Part shown: positions 16,442-28,844 of the stretch, piece after piece
How positions within the stretch are numbered: the stretch's first letter is position 1
How the letters are laid out: each line of letters opens with the position of its first letter
DNA from: Gryllotalpicola ginsengisoli DSM 22003
GTDB lineage: Bacteria; Actinomycetota; Actinomycetes; Actinomycetales; Microbacteriaceae
Assembly (NCBI RefSeq): GCF_000419445.1
Contig: NZ_AULK01000001.1
Coordinates: 124,001 to 188,000 of the forward strand
Reading direction: 5' to 3'
Length of the DNA stretch: 64,000 nt
Notes under the pieces: model-generated
What the model was told of the DNA's origin: nothing
Databases searched by the model: none
The model's input: only the letters and a program-made list of their open reading frames with translations
Made by a program: the position numbers and the translations under genes

Positions 16442-17440
16442 TCACGCGCGCCCCCTCGACCGATACCGGTCGAGCGCGGCTTGCGCCCAGTCCGCGACCG
16501 CCTTCCGCGCCTCGGGCGGATCGGTCACCTCGAGCAGGCCCGGCAGCGAGGCGACCAGGCGTTTGAGGCCGTGATAGTGGGCGACACGGATGCGGGTGCG
16601 CACCCGTCCCTCGCCGTCGGGGACGAGCTTCGACTCGGCGGTCAGGTACTCCGCCACCGTCGGAATCGCGCTCTCGGCGATGCGCAGGCCCACCCACAGG
16701 TCGTCGGCGCTCGGGTCGAACAGCGTCTCCGACAGGGCCACGTCCTCGGGGGTGTGCTGCACCTTCTCTCCGGTGGCGATCGGATGCTGCATCCGATCGA
16801 CCCGGAAGATGCGGACATCGCCGCGCAGGTGGCACCACCCGCGCAGGTACCAGGTGTCGTCGCGGCTCTCCAGCCGCAGCGGGTCGACCGGGCGCCGCTC
16901 GTGCTCGCCGCGCGAGTTGAGGTAGTCGAACTCGACCCGGGTGCCCGTGTCGAGGGCGGCGCGGATTACCCCGAGCGCCGCGTCGGCGACCCCCCGGTCG
17001 ATCGCCACGGCCGGCGGCGTCGCCGAGGCGCCCCGGGACAGCTTGGCCATCAGGGTGGCGATGGCGGCCCCGTCGGCGCGGCCCGGCAGCGCCTGCAGGT
17101 ACTGCAGCCCGGCGATCAGGGCGGCGGCCTCGCGGGCCGAGAACTTGGGCGCGTCGTCGATCGCCACCCGGTTGGTCAGGTAGATCTCGTCGGCGTCGTC
17201 GAGGGCGTCCCAGTCGATGTCGAAGAGGTCCTCGGGCCCGTAGGTCGCGGTCGCCCCGGGCACGCCGAGGCCGGTGATGCGCTCGACCTGGGCGCGCAGC
17301 TCCTCCTCCCCCACGCCGAAGTGCGCGGCGGCGTCGGCGACCTTCACGCCGGGGTGGTCGATGAGGTAGGGCACGAAGGAGAGCAGGAACGCGAGGCGAT
17401 CCTGGGCGAAGGCGGGTCTGGTGGGTCCGGCGGCGCTCAT
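16442..17440 (-). CDS. pafC: WYL-domain transcriptional activator PafC
   Basis: 332 residues: N-terminal winged helix (FLLSFVPYLIDHPGVKVADAAAHFGVGEEEL), a central WYL domain including RPVDPLRLESRDDTWYLRGWCHLRGDVRIFRVDRM, and a C-terminal WCX-type extension. PafB and PafC act together as the activator of the LexA-independent DNA damage response in mycobacteria. The ATG overlaps the pafB stop by 4 bp (ATGA at 17437-17440), consistent with a stoichiometric heterodimer. A 10-bp inverted repeat of the CGGATGC word lies in the gene at 16778-16798. Confidence 0.94.
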   Translation of the reverse strand: MSAAGPTRPAFAQDRLAFLLSFVPYLIDHPGVKVADAAAHFGVGEEELRAQVERITGLGVPGATATYGPEDLFDIDWDALDDADEIYLTNRVAIDDAPKFSAREAAALIAGLQYLQALPGRADGAAIATLMAKLSRGASATPPAVAIDRGVADAALGVIRAALDTGTRVEFDYLNSRGEHERRPVDPLRLESRDDTWYLRGWCHLRGDVRIFRVDRMQHPIATGEKVQHTPEDVALSETLFDPSADDLWVGLRIAESAIPTVAEYLTAESKLVPDGEGRVRTRIRVAHYHGLKRLVASLPGLLEVTDPPEARKAVADWAQAALDRYRSRGRA

Positions 17441-18432
17441 GCGGCGCCCTCCGCCTCGGCGTGCTGCCAGAGGATCGCCTCGAGGCGCGAGACCACCGCC
17501 TGCTTCAGGTGCTCGGGCTCGATCACGAGAGCCTCGGGGCCGTAGCCGGCGAGCTCGTCAGCGAGCAGCGCCAGGTCGGAGTAGTGCACCGTGAGCACGG
17601 TGGCCTCGGGGTCGTCTCCCCCGAAGCGCCTGCCGAGCCGGGCGGCCGCGTCACTGCCCGGAACCACCTCGACGGTCGCGGTCTGGCGGTCCCAGACGCG
17701 CTGCAGGTCGGCGACGGCCCGCGCCGCCTGGTCGCCGGCCGGCGGCTCGAAGTAGGTCTTGGTGCCCTTCACCTCGCCGACGATGCGCGAGAGCAGGAAG
17801 GTGAGCGGCCGGTCGGCGTGGTCGAGGCCCTGGAACAGCCAGCGGCCGCGGAACTGGAACACCGCGAGCGGCTTGATGGTGTGCGGGCGGGCCGAGGTGC
17901 GCCCGGGGCGCAGGTAGGGGAAGGTGACGATCTCGTGCCGCTCGATCGCCTCGGTGAGCGGCGCGAAAGCCGGCTCGAGGGCGCGCAGCCGCGGCGCGTA
18001 GCCGAGCATCACCCCGTCGGGCTCGACGCCGAGCGCGCGCAGCTTGATCAGCGCCCGCCGCGAGTCGCCCGAGAGGGTGCCCTCGCGCCAGACGGCGCCG
18101 GCCAGCTGCAGCAGGCCGAGCTCGGTCGGGGTGAAGGTGACGTCGCCGGGCAGCTCGTAGTCGCCCTTCGGGATGCGGTAGCGCTGCAGCTGGTTGTTGC
18201 CCGGCTCCCCCGGCGGGTCGACGGTCTCGAGCGGCAGCCCCAGCTCGCGCAGCGCGTCCTTGTCGCGCTCGAACTGGCGCTCGAGGTTTGCGTTGGGGCC
18301 GTCCGGGTCGTACTTCTGCGCGTATCCGTCGACGGTGGAGAGGATCTGCTCCTTGGTCAGGCCGTGCTCGGTCGCCAGCAGCGCCAGCACCAGGGAGAAC
18401 TGGCGCTCCTCCGGCGGGATGATTCGGGGCAC
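17437..18432 (-). CDS. pafB: WYL-domain transcriptional activator PafB
   Basis: 331 residues. N-terminal helix-turn-helix (RQFSLVLALLATEHGLTKEQILSTV), WYL domain in the middle (KPLAVFQFRGRWLFQGLDHADRPLTFLLSRI) and a C-terminal WCX extension ending near VSRLEAILWQHAEAEGAA. It forms the PafBC complex with the coupled gene downstream. GTG start at 18432 follows a TAGAAT box at 7-nt distance, so the mRNA is probably leaderless. In mycobacteria pafA, prcAB, pup, dop and mpa lie upstream; here the neighbour is an FKBP-like lipoprotein gene. Confidence 0.94.
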   Translation of the reverse strand: MPRIIPPEERQFSLVLALLATEHGLTKEQILSTVDGYAQKYDPDGPNANLERQFERDKDALRELGLPLETVDPPGEPGNNQLQRYRIPKGDYELPGDVTFTPTELGLLQLAGAVWREGTLSGDSRRALIKLRALGVEPDGVMLGYAPRLRALEPAFAPLTEAIERHEIVTFPYLRPGRTSARPHTIKPLAVFQFRGRWLFQGLDHADRPLTFLLSRIVGEVKGTKTYFEPPAGDQAARAVADLQRVWDRQTATVEVVPGSDAAARLGRRFGGDDPEATVLTVHYSDLALLADELAGYGPEALVIEPEHLKQAVVSRLEAILWQHAEAEGAA

Positions 18433-18439
18433 GGTCTCG

Positions 18440-18445
18440 ATTCTA
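18440..18445 (-). promoter_or_regulatory. -10 box of pafBC (leaderless)
   Basis: TAGAAT on the minus strand ends 7 nt before the GTG at 18432. Confidence 0.5.
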
Positions 18446-18469
18446 GGAGCGCCCGTGCGCCCCGGTCGG

Positions 18470-19360
18470 TCAGCTGGCGGGCAGCACGCCGAGCAGGTCG
18501 ACGACGGTCACCTCGGCCTCGCCGTCGTCCGACTTCGATGCCGGGATCAGCACCTCCACCTGGGAGCCGATCGTCTGCCCGATGAGCGCCTTCGACAAGG
18601 CCGTGCCGTCATTCAGCTGCTGCGCGGCCGGCGATCCGCTCTCCCAGGTTCCGGTCGCGCTGGTCTTGTCGCTCCAGGTCACGGTCTGCGTCTGGACGAG
18701 CAGCGTGTCGGACTTCTTGGTCTTCGCCCCGTCGCCCTTCTTGAGCACGGCGGTCTGCAGCTTCTTCGGCTCGGCCTGGTCGGCCGGGATCACGATGCCG
18801 GGGCGCCCGTCGGTGTCGAGCACGACCGTCGGGAAGCCCGGCGTGGCGGGGCGCGCGTCGCCGGTCGCCCGGCCCGGCACCGCCGCCTCCACGTCGACCA
18901 CGGCGGCGATGGACTGGCCCTTGGCCGCGCCGAGATCGGAGGCGCCGTCGTTCGGAGAGATCACGACCGCGAGTCGGGAACCGGCTGTGGCGCACTCCAG
19001 CGCGTGGGTCAGGCCCTTGCCGATCTGGTCGGTGGCCACGGCGAAGTACCCCGATTCGGTCTGCCCCGGCTCGCCGTTCGCCGGGTTGTACAGCGTGACG
19101 GAAAGCTCGGCGGCGCTGCCCTCTTCGACCTTGGCGCCGTCTCCCTTGATCAGCGTGGTGGCCTGGGTCTTCTTCGCGTTCAGCGGCGACGGGACCGTCG
19201 CCTTCGGGTCCTTGCCGAACTTCCCGGTGGCCGTGATCGCCTCCGAGGCGGCACCGCTCTTCACCGAGCAGGACTGGTCGGAACCCGACGAGGCGCAGCC
19301 GGTCAGGGCGGCGCCGGCGAGAGCGGCGATGACGATCAGGGCGGGGACGCTGCGGCGCAC
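18470..19360 (-). CDS. FKBP-type peptidyl-prolyl isomerase-like lipoprotein
   Basis: 296 residues from GTG 19360. Basic N-terminus, hydrophobic core and lipobox LTGC (Cys22) predict a lipoprotein. The C-terminal ~90 residues resemble an FKBP module (VLKKGDGAKTKKSDTLLVQTQTVTWSD, then LSKALIGQTIGSQVEVLIPAS), and the middle region repeats the pattern (TLIKGDGAKVEEGSAAELSVTLYNP, then IGKGLTHALECATAGSRLAVVISP), so there are probably two FKBP-like domains. Such proteins assist folding outside the membrane. The long frame extending upstream runs antiparallel to trmI and was rejected. Whether the isomerase site is active cannot be judged. Confidence 0.83.
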   Translation of the reverse strand: MRRSVPALIVIAALAGAALTGCASSGSDQSCSVKSGAASEAITATGKFGKDPKATVPSPLNAKKTQATTLIKGDGAKVEEGSAAELSVTLYNPANGEPGQTESGYFAVATDQIGKGLTHALECATAGSRLAVVISPNDGASDLGAAKGQSIAAVVDVEAAVPGRATGDARPATPGFPTVVLDTDGRPGIVIPADQAEPKKLQTAVLKKGDGAKTKKSDTLLVQTQTVTWSDKTSATGTWESGSPAAQQLNDGTALSKALIGQTIGSQVEVLIPASKSDDGEAEVTVVDLLGVLPAS

Positions 19361-19416
19361 GGATGCTCTTTCGATTCGGGACTTGCGTTGGGCGGGTGAC
19401 ACTCTAACGGATCGGA

Positions 19417-23445
<4,029 letters not shown>

Positions 23446-23446
<1 letters not shown>

Positions 23447-24759
23447 CAGTAGGTCTTCAGCAGATCGGCGAGCACCGCCCGGCCGAACGCGAGCGCGTCG
23501 ACCGGCACGCGCTCGTCGATGCCGTGGAACATGCCGGGGAAGTCGAGCTCGGCCGGAAGCCTGAGCGGCGCGAAGCCGTACCCGGTGATGCCGAGCAGCG
23601 AGAGCGCCTTGTTGTCGGTTCCGCCGGGCATGAGGTAGGGCAGCACCGGCACGCCCGGGTCGTGCGCGCCGAGCGAGGCGGTCATCGCGTCGACGAGCGG
23701 ACCCGTGAACGGATGCTCCAGCCCGATGTCCCGGTGCGTGATCTGCAGCTCGACCTCGTCGCCGACGACCTCGTGCAGCGCGGCGAGGATGTCGTCCTCC
23801 TGCCCGGGCAGCGGCCGGATGTCGATGCGCGCCTCGGCGCGCTCGGGAATGACGTTGGCCTTGTACCCGGCCGACAGCACCGTCGGATTGGTGGTGGTGC
23901 GCAGGGTGGCGAGGATGAAGCCCGCGGCCGAGCCGGTGCGCAGCACGATCTCGTCGGGGCCGACCTGCTCGGGGTCGGTGCCGAGCATGCGGCCGAGCTC
24001 GCCGATCAGCTCCTGCGTGGTGTCGGTGAGCTGCACGGGCCACTCCAACTGGCCGATCGCGGCCACCGCCTTGGCCAGCTTGGTCACGGCGTTGTCGCGC
24101 ACGAGCCGCGAGCCGTGCGCGGCGGGCGCGGTGGCCACGAGCCGCGCCCAGATGAGCGCCTTCTCCCCCGTCTGCAGCAGGTAGGCGCGGCGCCCCTCGA
24201 CGTCGATCGAGTAGCCGCCGACCTCGCTGATCGCCTCGGTCGCGCCGGCGAACAGCTCGGGGTGCTCGCGCACCAGGAAGTGGGAGCCGTAGATGCCGCC
24301 GTTCTCCTCGTCGGCGAAGAACGCGATGACGAGGTCGCGCTCGGGCTGGCCGCCGCCGGCCAGCACGTCGCCGAGGGCGGTCAGGATCATCGCGTCCATG
24401 TTCTTCATGTCGACGGCGCCGCGGCCCCAGAGCAGGCCGTCGCGGATCTCGCCGCCGAACGGGTCGACGCTCCACTGCGCCGGGTCCGCGGGCACCACGT
24501 CGAGGTGGCCGTGCACGACGAGCGCGGGCTTGGAGGAGTCGCGGCCGGGCACGCGCGCGACGACGCTCGTGCGGCCCGGCTCGGCGTCGAAGGACTGCGG
24601 CGCGAGCCCCAGCGCCTCGAGCTTCGCCGCGACGTACTGCGCCGCCTCGGTCTCGCCGTTCGACTTCCCGTCGCCGAAGTTGGAGGTGTCGAAGCGGATC
24701 AGCTCGCTCGCGATGGTCGCGGTCTCGTCGGGTTCCGGGCGTGCGGCGGCGTCGGTCAT
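23446..24759 (-). CDS. M20-family metallopeptidase
   Basis: 437 residues. The zinc ligands and catalytic residues appear in VVHGHLDVVPAD, RGAVDMKNMDA and FFADEENGGIYGSH, with a lid domain in the middle and the final His in MPGGTDNKALS context. M20 members are amidohydrolases that act on dipeptides, N-acyl amino acids or succinyl-diaminopimelate; the precise substrate is not clear. It is the first gene of a two-gene unit with mshC. A TAGCGT box 6 nt before the ATG predicts a leaderless transcript. Confidence 0.9.
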
Positions 24760-24765
24760 ACGCCT

Positions 24766-24771
24766 ACGCTA
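24766..24771 (-). promoter_or_regulatory. -10 box of M20 peptidase-mshC unit (leaderless)
   Basis: TAGCGT on the minus strand ends 6 nt before the ATG at 24759. Confidence 0.5.
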
Positions 24772-24857
24772 CCGGGCGCCCGCGGCACCCGTGGCGGCAC
24801 CCGGCGGGTGCCCGCCCCGGGGCCGCCGGCCTGCGCGGGAGGCGCCGGGATCCGTGC

Positions 24858-24863
24858 TAAAGT
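24858..24863 (+). promoter_or_regulatory. -10-like box of tRNA-Leu
   Basis: TAAAGT (in GCTAAAGT) lies 41 nt before the mature tRNA 5' end. No clear -35 is seen. Confidence 0.4.
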
Positions 24864-24904
24864 CTCTCTTCGGCGGTTGCAGCGCAAGCTGCTCTCACCG
24901 CAGC

Positions 24905-24990
24905 GCGCGGGTGGCGGAATAGGCAGACGCGCTAGCTTGAGGTGCTAGTGCCCGTATTAGGGCGTGGGGGTTCAAGTCCCCCCTCGCGCA
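24905..24990 (+). tRNA. tRNA-Leu(GAG)
   Basis: 86 nt. Acceptor GCGCGGG pairs with CTCGCGC (one G-U), discriminator A at 24990. The anticodon stem is CTAGC/GCTAG with loop TTGAGGT, so the anticodon is GAG, reading CUC and CUU. A long class II variable arm with stem GCCC/GGGC, and a T arm GGGGG/CCCCC around TTCAAGT, confirm a leucine tRNA. CCA is not encoded (CAC follows). A strong terminator lies 8 nt downstream. Confidence 0.96.
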
Positions 24991-24997
24991 CACCGGA

Positions 24998-25029
24998 GAA
25001 CCCCTGGGAGACCAGGGGTTCTTTTCTTT
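24998..25029 (+). terminator. Rho-independent terminator of tRNA-Leu
   Basis: A 10-bp stem GAACCCCTGG/CCAGGGGTTC with loop GAGA is followed by TTTTCTTT. Confidence 0.9.
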
Positions 25030-25068
25030 GCGCGTTACGGATGCCGCGGCCGCGGGCACCTCGCTGCC

Positions 25069-25079
25069 AGGAGGTGATC
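25069..25079 (+). promoter_or_regulatory. Near-complete Shine-Dalgarno sequence
   Basis: AGGAGGTGATC is an 11-nt perfect complement of the conserved 16S rRNA 3' end, with the GGAGG core 8 nt before ATG 25083. It fixes the start of the following small gene. Confidence 0.8.
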
Positions 25080-25082
25080 GGC

Positions 25083-25364
25083 ATGACCGACGCGACGAAC
25101 CGCGAACCCTTCCAGACCGGCCCCGTGATGGACGGCGCCCTGGATGCGACGCTCGAGGAGCAGCTGCGCGGCATCCTCAGCCAGGTGCAGTCGGAGGCCG
25201 CATCGAACGACGGCGTGGACGTGGAGGTGCTGCTGCGCCAGCGGCTCGACGAGACCGGCCTCGAGGTCGACGACGTCACGTTCGACCAGCTGGTCGTCGA
25301 GGCGCGGCGGGCCGAGCCCGAGGGCGACCTCGAGCCCGGGGCGACGCTGGAGGAGCCGGACTAG
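25083..25364 (+). CDS. Small acidic protein of unknown function
   Basis: 93 residues from ATG 25083. The sequence is very acidic and helical (LEEQLRGILSQVQSEAASNDGVDVEVLLRQRLDETGLEVDDVTFDQLVVEARRAEPEGD) with no membrane segment or Cys. I do not recognise a family. Its outstanding Shine-Dalgarno sequence argues for high translation. It stands between the tRNA-Leu terminator and a long hairpin, facing uppP, so it is probably monocistronic. No promoter was identified between the tRNA terminator and the gene, a gap of only about 50 bp. Confidence 0.75.
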   Translation: MTDATNREPFQTGPVMDGALDATLEEQLRGILSQVQSEAASNDGVDVEVLLRQRLDETGLEVDDVTFDQLVVEARRAEPEGDLEPGATLEEPD

Positions 25365-25385
25365 GGCCGGGTGACGGACACGGGG

Positions 25386-25418
25386 CGGGTGGCGGATGCG
25401 CGAAGCATCCGTCACCCG
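25386..25418. terminator. Long intergenic hairpin between convergent genes
   Basis: A 14-bp stem with one G-T pair encloses the 5-nt loop GCGAA. The arms contain CGGATGC and GCATCCG. It has no T-tract but lies between the convergent small protein and uppP, so a bidirectional terminator is the likeliest role. Confidence 0.5.
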
Positions 25419-25452
25419 CACGTCTCTCGCCCGGCGTCTACTGCCCCGACGT

Positions 25453-26286
25453 CTACTGCGCTGTGATGACGCCGGTCGCGAGCAGGATCGCCACCACGAC
25501 CGCGACCAGGATGCGGTACCAGATGAACACGCTGATGGGGTGCCGCGCGACCAGCCGCAGCAGCCACGCGATCGACACGTAGGCGACGATGAGGCTGACC
25601 AGCGTGCCGATCGCGGTCGCCCCCCAGCCGACCGAGGCGCTGATGTCGGAGGCGGAACTGGCCGCCTCGAAGCCGCCGGCGGCGACGAGCGCCGGGATGG
25701 AGAGGAAGAAGGAGATGCGGGTGGCCGCCACGCGGTCGAGCCCGCGGAACAGGCCCGCGCTGATCGTCGCGCCGGAGCGGGAGACGCCGGGGACGAGGCT
25801 GAAGCACTGCACGACGCCGATGAAGATCGCGTCGGTCAGGTTCATCCGCTCCTCGTTGCGCTGTTTCAGGGCGACGCGCTCGGCGAACCACATCACGGCG
25901 CTCCACACCACGAGGGCGACGGCGACCACCCAGAGGTTGCGCAGCGGACCCGAGATGAGGTGCCGGGCGAGCAGGCCGATGATGCCGATCGGGATCGAGC
26001 CGATGATGACGAACCAGGCCAGGCGGTAGTCCTGATCGCGGGCCGCGCGGTTCGCCAGGCCGCGGAACCAGGCCGTGATGAGGCGCACGATGTCGCGCCA
26101 GAAGTAGACGATCACCGCGATGATCGCGCCCACCTGGATGATCGCGGTGAACGCGGTCACCCCGTTGTCGTCCACGGACAGCCCGAGGAGCTTCTCGACG
26201 ATGGTGAGGTGCCCGGTGCTGGAGACGGGCAGGAACTCGGTGATGCCCTCGACGATGCCGAGGAGGACGGCCTGCAGGAAGTTCAC
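25453..26286 (-). CDS. uppP: Undecaprenyl-diphosphate phosphatase
   Basis: 277 residues, polytopic membrane protein. The BacA/UppP active-site motifs are seen in GIVEGITEFLPVSSTGHL near the N-terminus and PGVSRSGATISAGL in the middle. It dephosphorylates undecaprenyl pyrophosphate to recycle the lipid carrier for peptidoglycan and confers bacitracin tolerance. GTG start at 26286 is preceded by a TAGCCT box at 6 nt. Rv2136c holds the equivalent place in M. tuberculosis. Confidence 0.97.
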   Translation of the reverse strand: MNFLQAVLLGIVEGITEFLPVSSTGHLTIVEKLLGLSVDDNGVTAFTAIIQVGAIIAVIVYFWRDIVRLITAWFRGLANRAARDQDYRLAWFVIIGSIPIGIIGLLARHLISGPLRNLWVVAVALVVWSAVMWFAERVALKQRNEERMNLTDAIFIGVVQCFSLVPGVSRSGATISAGLFRGLDRVAATRISFFLSIPALVAAGGFEAASSASDISASVGWGATAIGTLVSLIVAYVSIAWLLRLVARHPISVFIWYRILVAVVVAILLATGVITAQ

Positions 26287-26292
26287 CTGCCG

Positions 26293-26298
26293 AGGCTA
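26293..26298 (-). promoter_or_regulatory. -10 box of uppP (leaderless)
   Basis: TAGCCT on the minus strand ends 6 nt before GTG 26286. Confidence 0.5.
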
Positions 26299-26311
26299 TC
26301 GGAGCGCGTCC

Positions 26312-27937
26312 TCAGACTTCTCCAAGGGCGTCGCGGTTGGTGCGGAAGACGCGGCTCGTGCCGAGCAGCCCGTGCCGCTCGAGCTCGACGCGCAGCACGG
26401 CGCGCGCCCGGCTGTAGTCGACGGCGACGCCGCGTTCGGCGGCCCACGCCCGCGCGTCGCGCAGCACCGCCGCCCCCGTCGCGTCGATGCCGGTGACCGC
26501 CTCGCAGTCGAGCACGAGCCGGGTCACGCCCTGCCCCTCGGCGGCGACTGCGGCACGGATGCCCCGCGCCAGCGCCCCCGCCCCCGCGGAGTCGATCCGC
26601 GCGGCGTAGCGCACGATGACGACCCCGGGGGCGCTCGTGCGCGGCGGCGGCGCCCCCTTCCGCAGCGACGCGATGGGGCGCCCGTCGGCGTCGACGACGT
26701 CGATCGGCGGCTCGGAGGCCCGCCCCAGCAGGCGCAGCAGCGACAGCGCGGCGGCGACCCCCAGGCCGGGCAGCGGGCCGAGCGCCAGCACCGCGGCGAA
26801 GCATGCCGCGGCGAACAGGAATTCGCCGGGAGCGCCGCGCCACAGCGCCCGCGCCTCCCCTGCGCGCAGCAGCGGCCAGGTCGCCACGACGGCGATCGCG
26901 CCGAGCGCCGGCGTCGGCAGGGCGGCGAGCGCGTCGGGGGCGAGCAGTGCGGTCAGCAGCACGAGCAGGGCGGCGACCAGGGTCGGCAGCTGTCCGCTCG
27001 CCCCCAGCTCGTCGAGGCGCCGCCGGTGCACCTGCGACGGCCCGATCGCGAACCCTCCGCCGAGCCCGGAGGCCGCGTTCGCGACGCCGAGCACGAGGCC
27101 GTGCCGGCCCGACGGCACGGCGCGGGCGGGATCGGCGTCGAGCTGCAGGGCGAGCGCCGTCAGGGCGAGCACGACCGCGCCGGGCACCACCTCGGCCCAC
27201 TGGCCGGCGGCCTGGGCGGGCCACGCGAGGCCGACCCCGTGGGGCGCTCCCCCGACGACGGAGACACCGTGGCCTGCGAGGCCGAACACCTCGTAGGCGG
27301 CGATCGTCGCGGCCATGACGGCGAGCTCCCACGGGAAGAGGCGCAGGATGCGCCGCCCCACGAGCAGCACCACGAGGGCGATCGCGGCGAGGAGCAGCCC
27401 CCAGGCGTCGGCGCGCGGCAGGCCGGTGAGGAGCGCGGCGACGTGCTGCAGGAAGGACTGGGTCGAGGTATCCGTCACCGTGTCGGCGAGGCGGATGCCG
27501 AACATCGCCGCGATCTCGCGCACCACGAGGTCGAGCGCGACGGCTGCGCCCACGCCGAGCAGGGCGGGGCGCGGAAGCAGGTTCGCGACGGCGTTCGCGC
27601 GCAGCAGGGCGAGCAGGGCGAGCACGCCGGCGGCGACGATCGCCTGGGCGGCGGCCAGGCGCAGGTACTCCCCCGTGCCGGGGCGGGCGAGCGGGGTGAG
27701 GGTCGCGGCGACGAGCACGACGAGCAGGGCGTCGGGTGCGGCGGTGAGCCGGCCGGCGCCTGCGAACAGGGCGAAGAGGATGCCCGGGACGATGAGGGCG
27801 TACAGACCCGCGGCGGCCGGGAGCCCGGCGAACTGCGCGAAGGCCATGGCGACCGGCGCGGCGGTCGCGGCGAGCGGGATGCCCCGCAGTGCGTCGCCGC
27901 GCCAGCTGCGCCGCGTCGTTCCCGCCAGCAGTGCCAT
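26312..27937 (-). CDS. SulP-family anion transporter with STAS domain
   Basis: 541 residues. About ten to twelve hydrophobic segments fill residues ~20-420, starting with RGIPLAATAAPVAMAFAQFAGLPAAAGLYALIVP, the typical SulP opening. The C-terminal ~110 residues (PGVVIVRYAARIDSAGAGAL, LVLDCEAVTGIDATGAAVLRDA) form a STAS domain. SulP proteins import sulfate, bicarbonate or carboxylates; the substrate cannot be deduced. It stands alone, 25 bp after uppP's start region and divergent from the mutasome operon. Start ATG 27937 is preceded by CAGAAT at 6 nt, one base from the leaderless pattern. Confidence 0.9.
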   Translation of the reverse strand: MALLAGTTRRSWRGDALRGIPLAATAAPVAMAFAQFAGLPAAAGLYALIVPGILFALFAGAGRLTAAPDALLVVLVAATLTPLARPGTGEYLRLAAAQAIVAAGVLALLALLRANAVANLLPRPALLGVGAAVALDLVVREIAAMFGIRLADTVTDTSTQSFLQHVAALLTGLPRADAWGLLLAAIALVVLLVGRRILRLFPWELAVMAATIAAYEVFGLAGHGVSVVGGAPHGVGLAWPAQAAGQWAEVVPGAVVLALTALALQLDADPARAVPSGRHGLVLGVANAASGLGGGFAIGPSQVHRRRLDELGASGQLPTLVAALLVLLTALLAPDALAALPTPALGAIAVVATWPLLRAGEARALWRGAPGEFLFAAACFAAVLALGPLPGLGVAAALSLLRLLGRASEPPIDVVDADGRPIASLRKGAPPPRTSAPGVVIVRYAARIDSAGAGALARGIRAAVAAEGQGVTRLVLDCEAVTGIDATGAAVLRDARAWAAERGVAVDYSRARAVLRVELERHGLLGTSRVFRTNRDALGEV

Positions 27938-28046
27938 GGCCTCATTCTGGCCGCGCGCCAGGCGGTCGTGGCGGCGCCCGTGGCCGCGCCCGTGTCAGCG
28001 GCTCGTGCCAGGCTGGTGTGCGCCTCCTGGACGTTCGGTTGATGTT

Positions 28047-28080
28047 CGATGAAGGCGGATTCCCCGCCTTGATTTCATCG
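28047..28080. promoter_or_regulatory. Inverted repeat upstream of the mutasome operon
   Basis: Imperfect palindrome with arms AAGGCGG (28052-28058) and CCGCCTT (28064-28070), extended by CGATGAA and TTCATCG outside. It overlaps the left edge of the LexA-type box. A possible operator or terminator; function not known. Confidence 0.35.
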
Positions 28081-28093
28081 AATGGAAGTTCGA
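28078..28093 (+). promoter_or_regulatory. LexA-type SOS box of imuA'-imuB-dnaE2
   Basis: TCGAATGGAAGTTCGA differs at one position from the actinobacterial LexA consensus TCGAAC-N4-GTTCGA. It ends 10 nt before the ATG of imuA'. No Shine-Dalgarno sequence is well placed, so repression could act directly at the start of the message. A -35-like TTGATT lies at 28069-28074. Confidence 0.8.
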
Positions 28094-28103
28094 ACATAGA
28101 ACC

Positions 28104-28844
28104 ATGTCCGCATCCCTCGCTTCCGGCTCCGGCGGCGCCCTCGAGAAGGCCGCCGCCGATCTCGAGCGCATCCGCGAGCTGAAGTCGCGCATCGCGGGCA
28201 TGGAGCGCACCCGGCTCGAGACCCGGTCGATCGCGACCCTGCCCGCCTTCTCCTCCCTGCTGCCGGGCGGCGCGCTGCAGGCGGGCTGCGCCTACTCGGT
28301 CGGCGGGTCGATGACCCTGCTGATGGGGCTGCTCTCAGGCGCCAGCCAGGCCGGCGCCTGGTGCGGCGTCGTCGGCGTGCCCGAATTCGGCGCCGAGGCC
28401 GCGACCCGCTTCGGCATCGACCTCTCCCGGCTCGTGCTGGTGCCGCGGCCCGGCCGCTCCTGGCTCGCCGTGACCGCGGCGCTCGCCGACGCGCTGACCG
28501 TCGTCGTCACCCGGCCCTTCGAGCGGGTCGGCGACGCCGACGCGGCGAAGCTCGCGGCGCGGCTGCGGCAGCGCGGGGCCGTCCTGATCTCCTTCGAGCC
28601 CGAGCTGTTGCTCGCGGCCCCGCCCACCGCCTGGCCCGGCGCCCAGGCGCGGCTCACCGTCACCGAGAGCCGCTGGAGCGGCATCGGCCGCGGCCACGGC
28701 TACCCGCGCGAGCGGCTGGTCACCGTGCGCGCCGACGTCGCAAGCGGCCGGCCCCGGATCGTGCAGCTGCGGCTGCCCGGCGACTACCTGGGCGGCACCG
28801 CCCCGCAGGCGGCGCCCCTGCTGCGGCTGGAGCGGGTCTCGTGA
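28104..28844 (+). CDS. ImuA'-like RecA-related mutasome protein
   Basis: 246 residues. It is the first gene of the actinobacterial mutagenesis cassette. The region SLLPGGALQAGCAYSVGGSMTLLMGLLSGASQAGAWCGVVG corresponds to the RecA-like core, but a true Walker A (GKT/S) is absent. A helical N-terminus (LEKAAADLERIRELKSRIAGME) precedes it. In mycobacteria ImuA' is required with ImuB and DnaE2 for damage-induced mutagenesis. Expression should be controlled by the LexA-type box just upstream. The stop overlaps the imuB start (GTGA). It is more divergent than its partners, so the name rests largely on context. Confidence 0.82.
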   Translation: MSASLASGSGGALEKAAADLERIRELKSRIAGMERTRLETRSIATLPAFSSLLPGGALQAGCAYSVGGSMTLLMGLLSGASQAGAWCGVVGVPEFGAEAATRFGIDLSRLVLVPRPGRSWLAVTAALADALTVVVTRPFERVGDADAAKLAARLRQRGAVLISFEPELLLAAPPTAWPGAQARLTVTESRWSGIGRGHGYPRERLVTVRADVASGRPRIVQLRLPGDYLGGTAPQAAPLLRLERVS

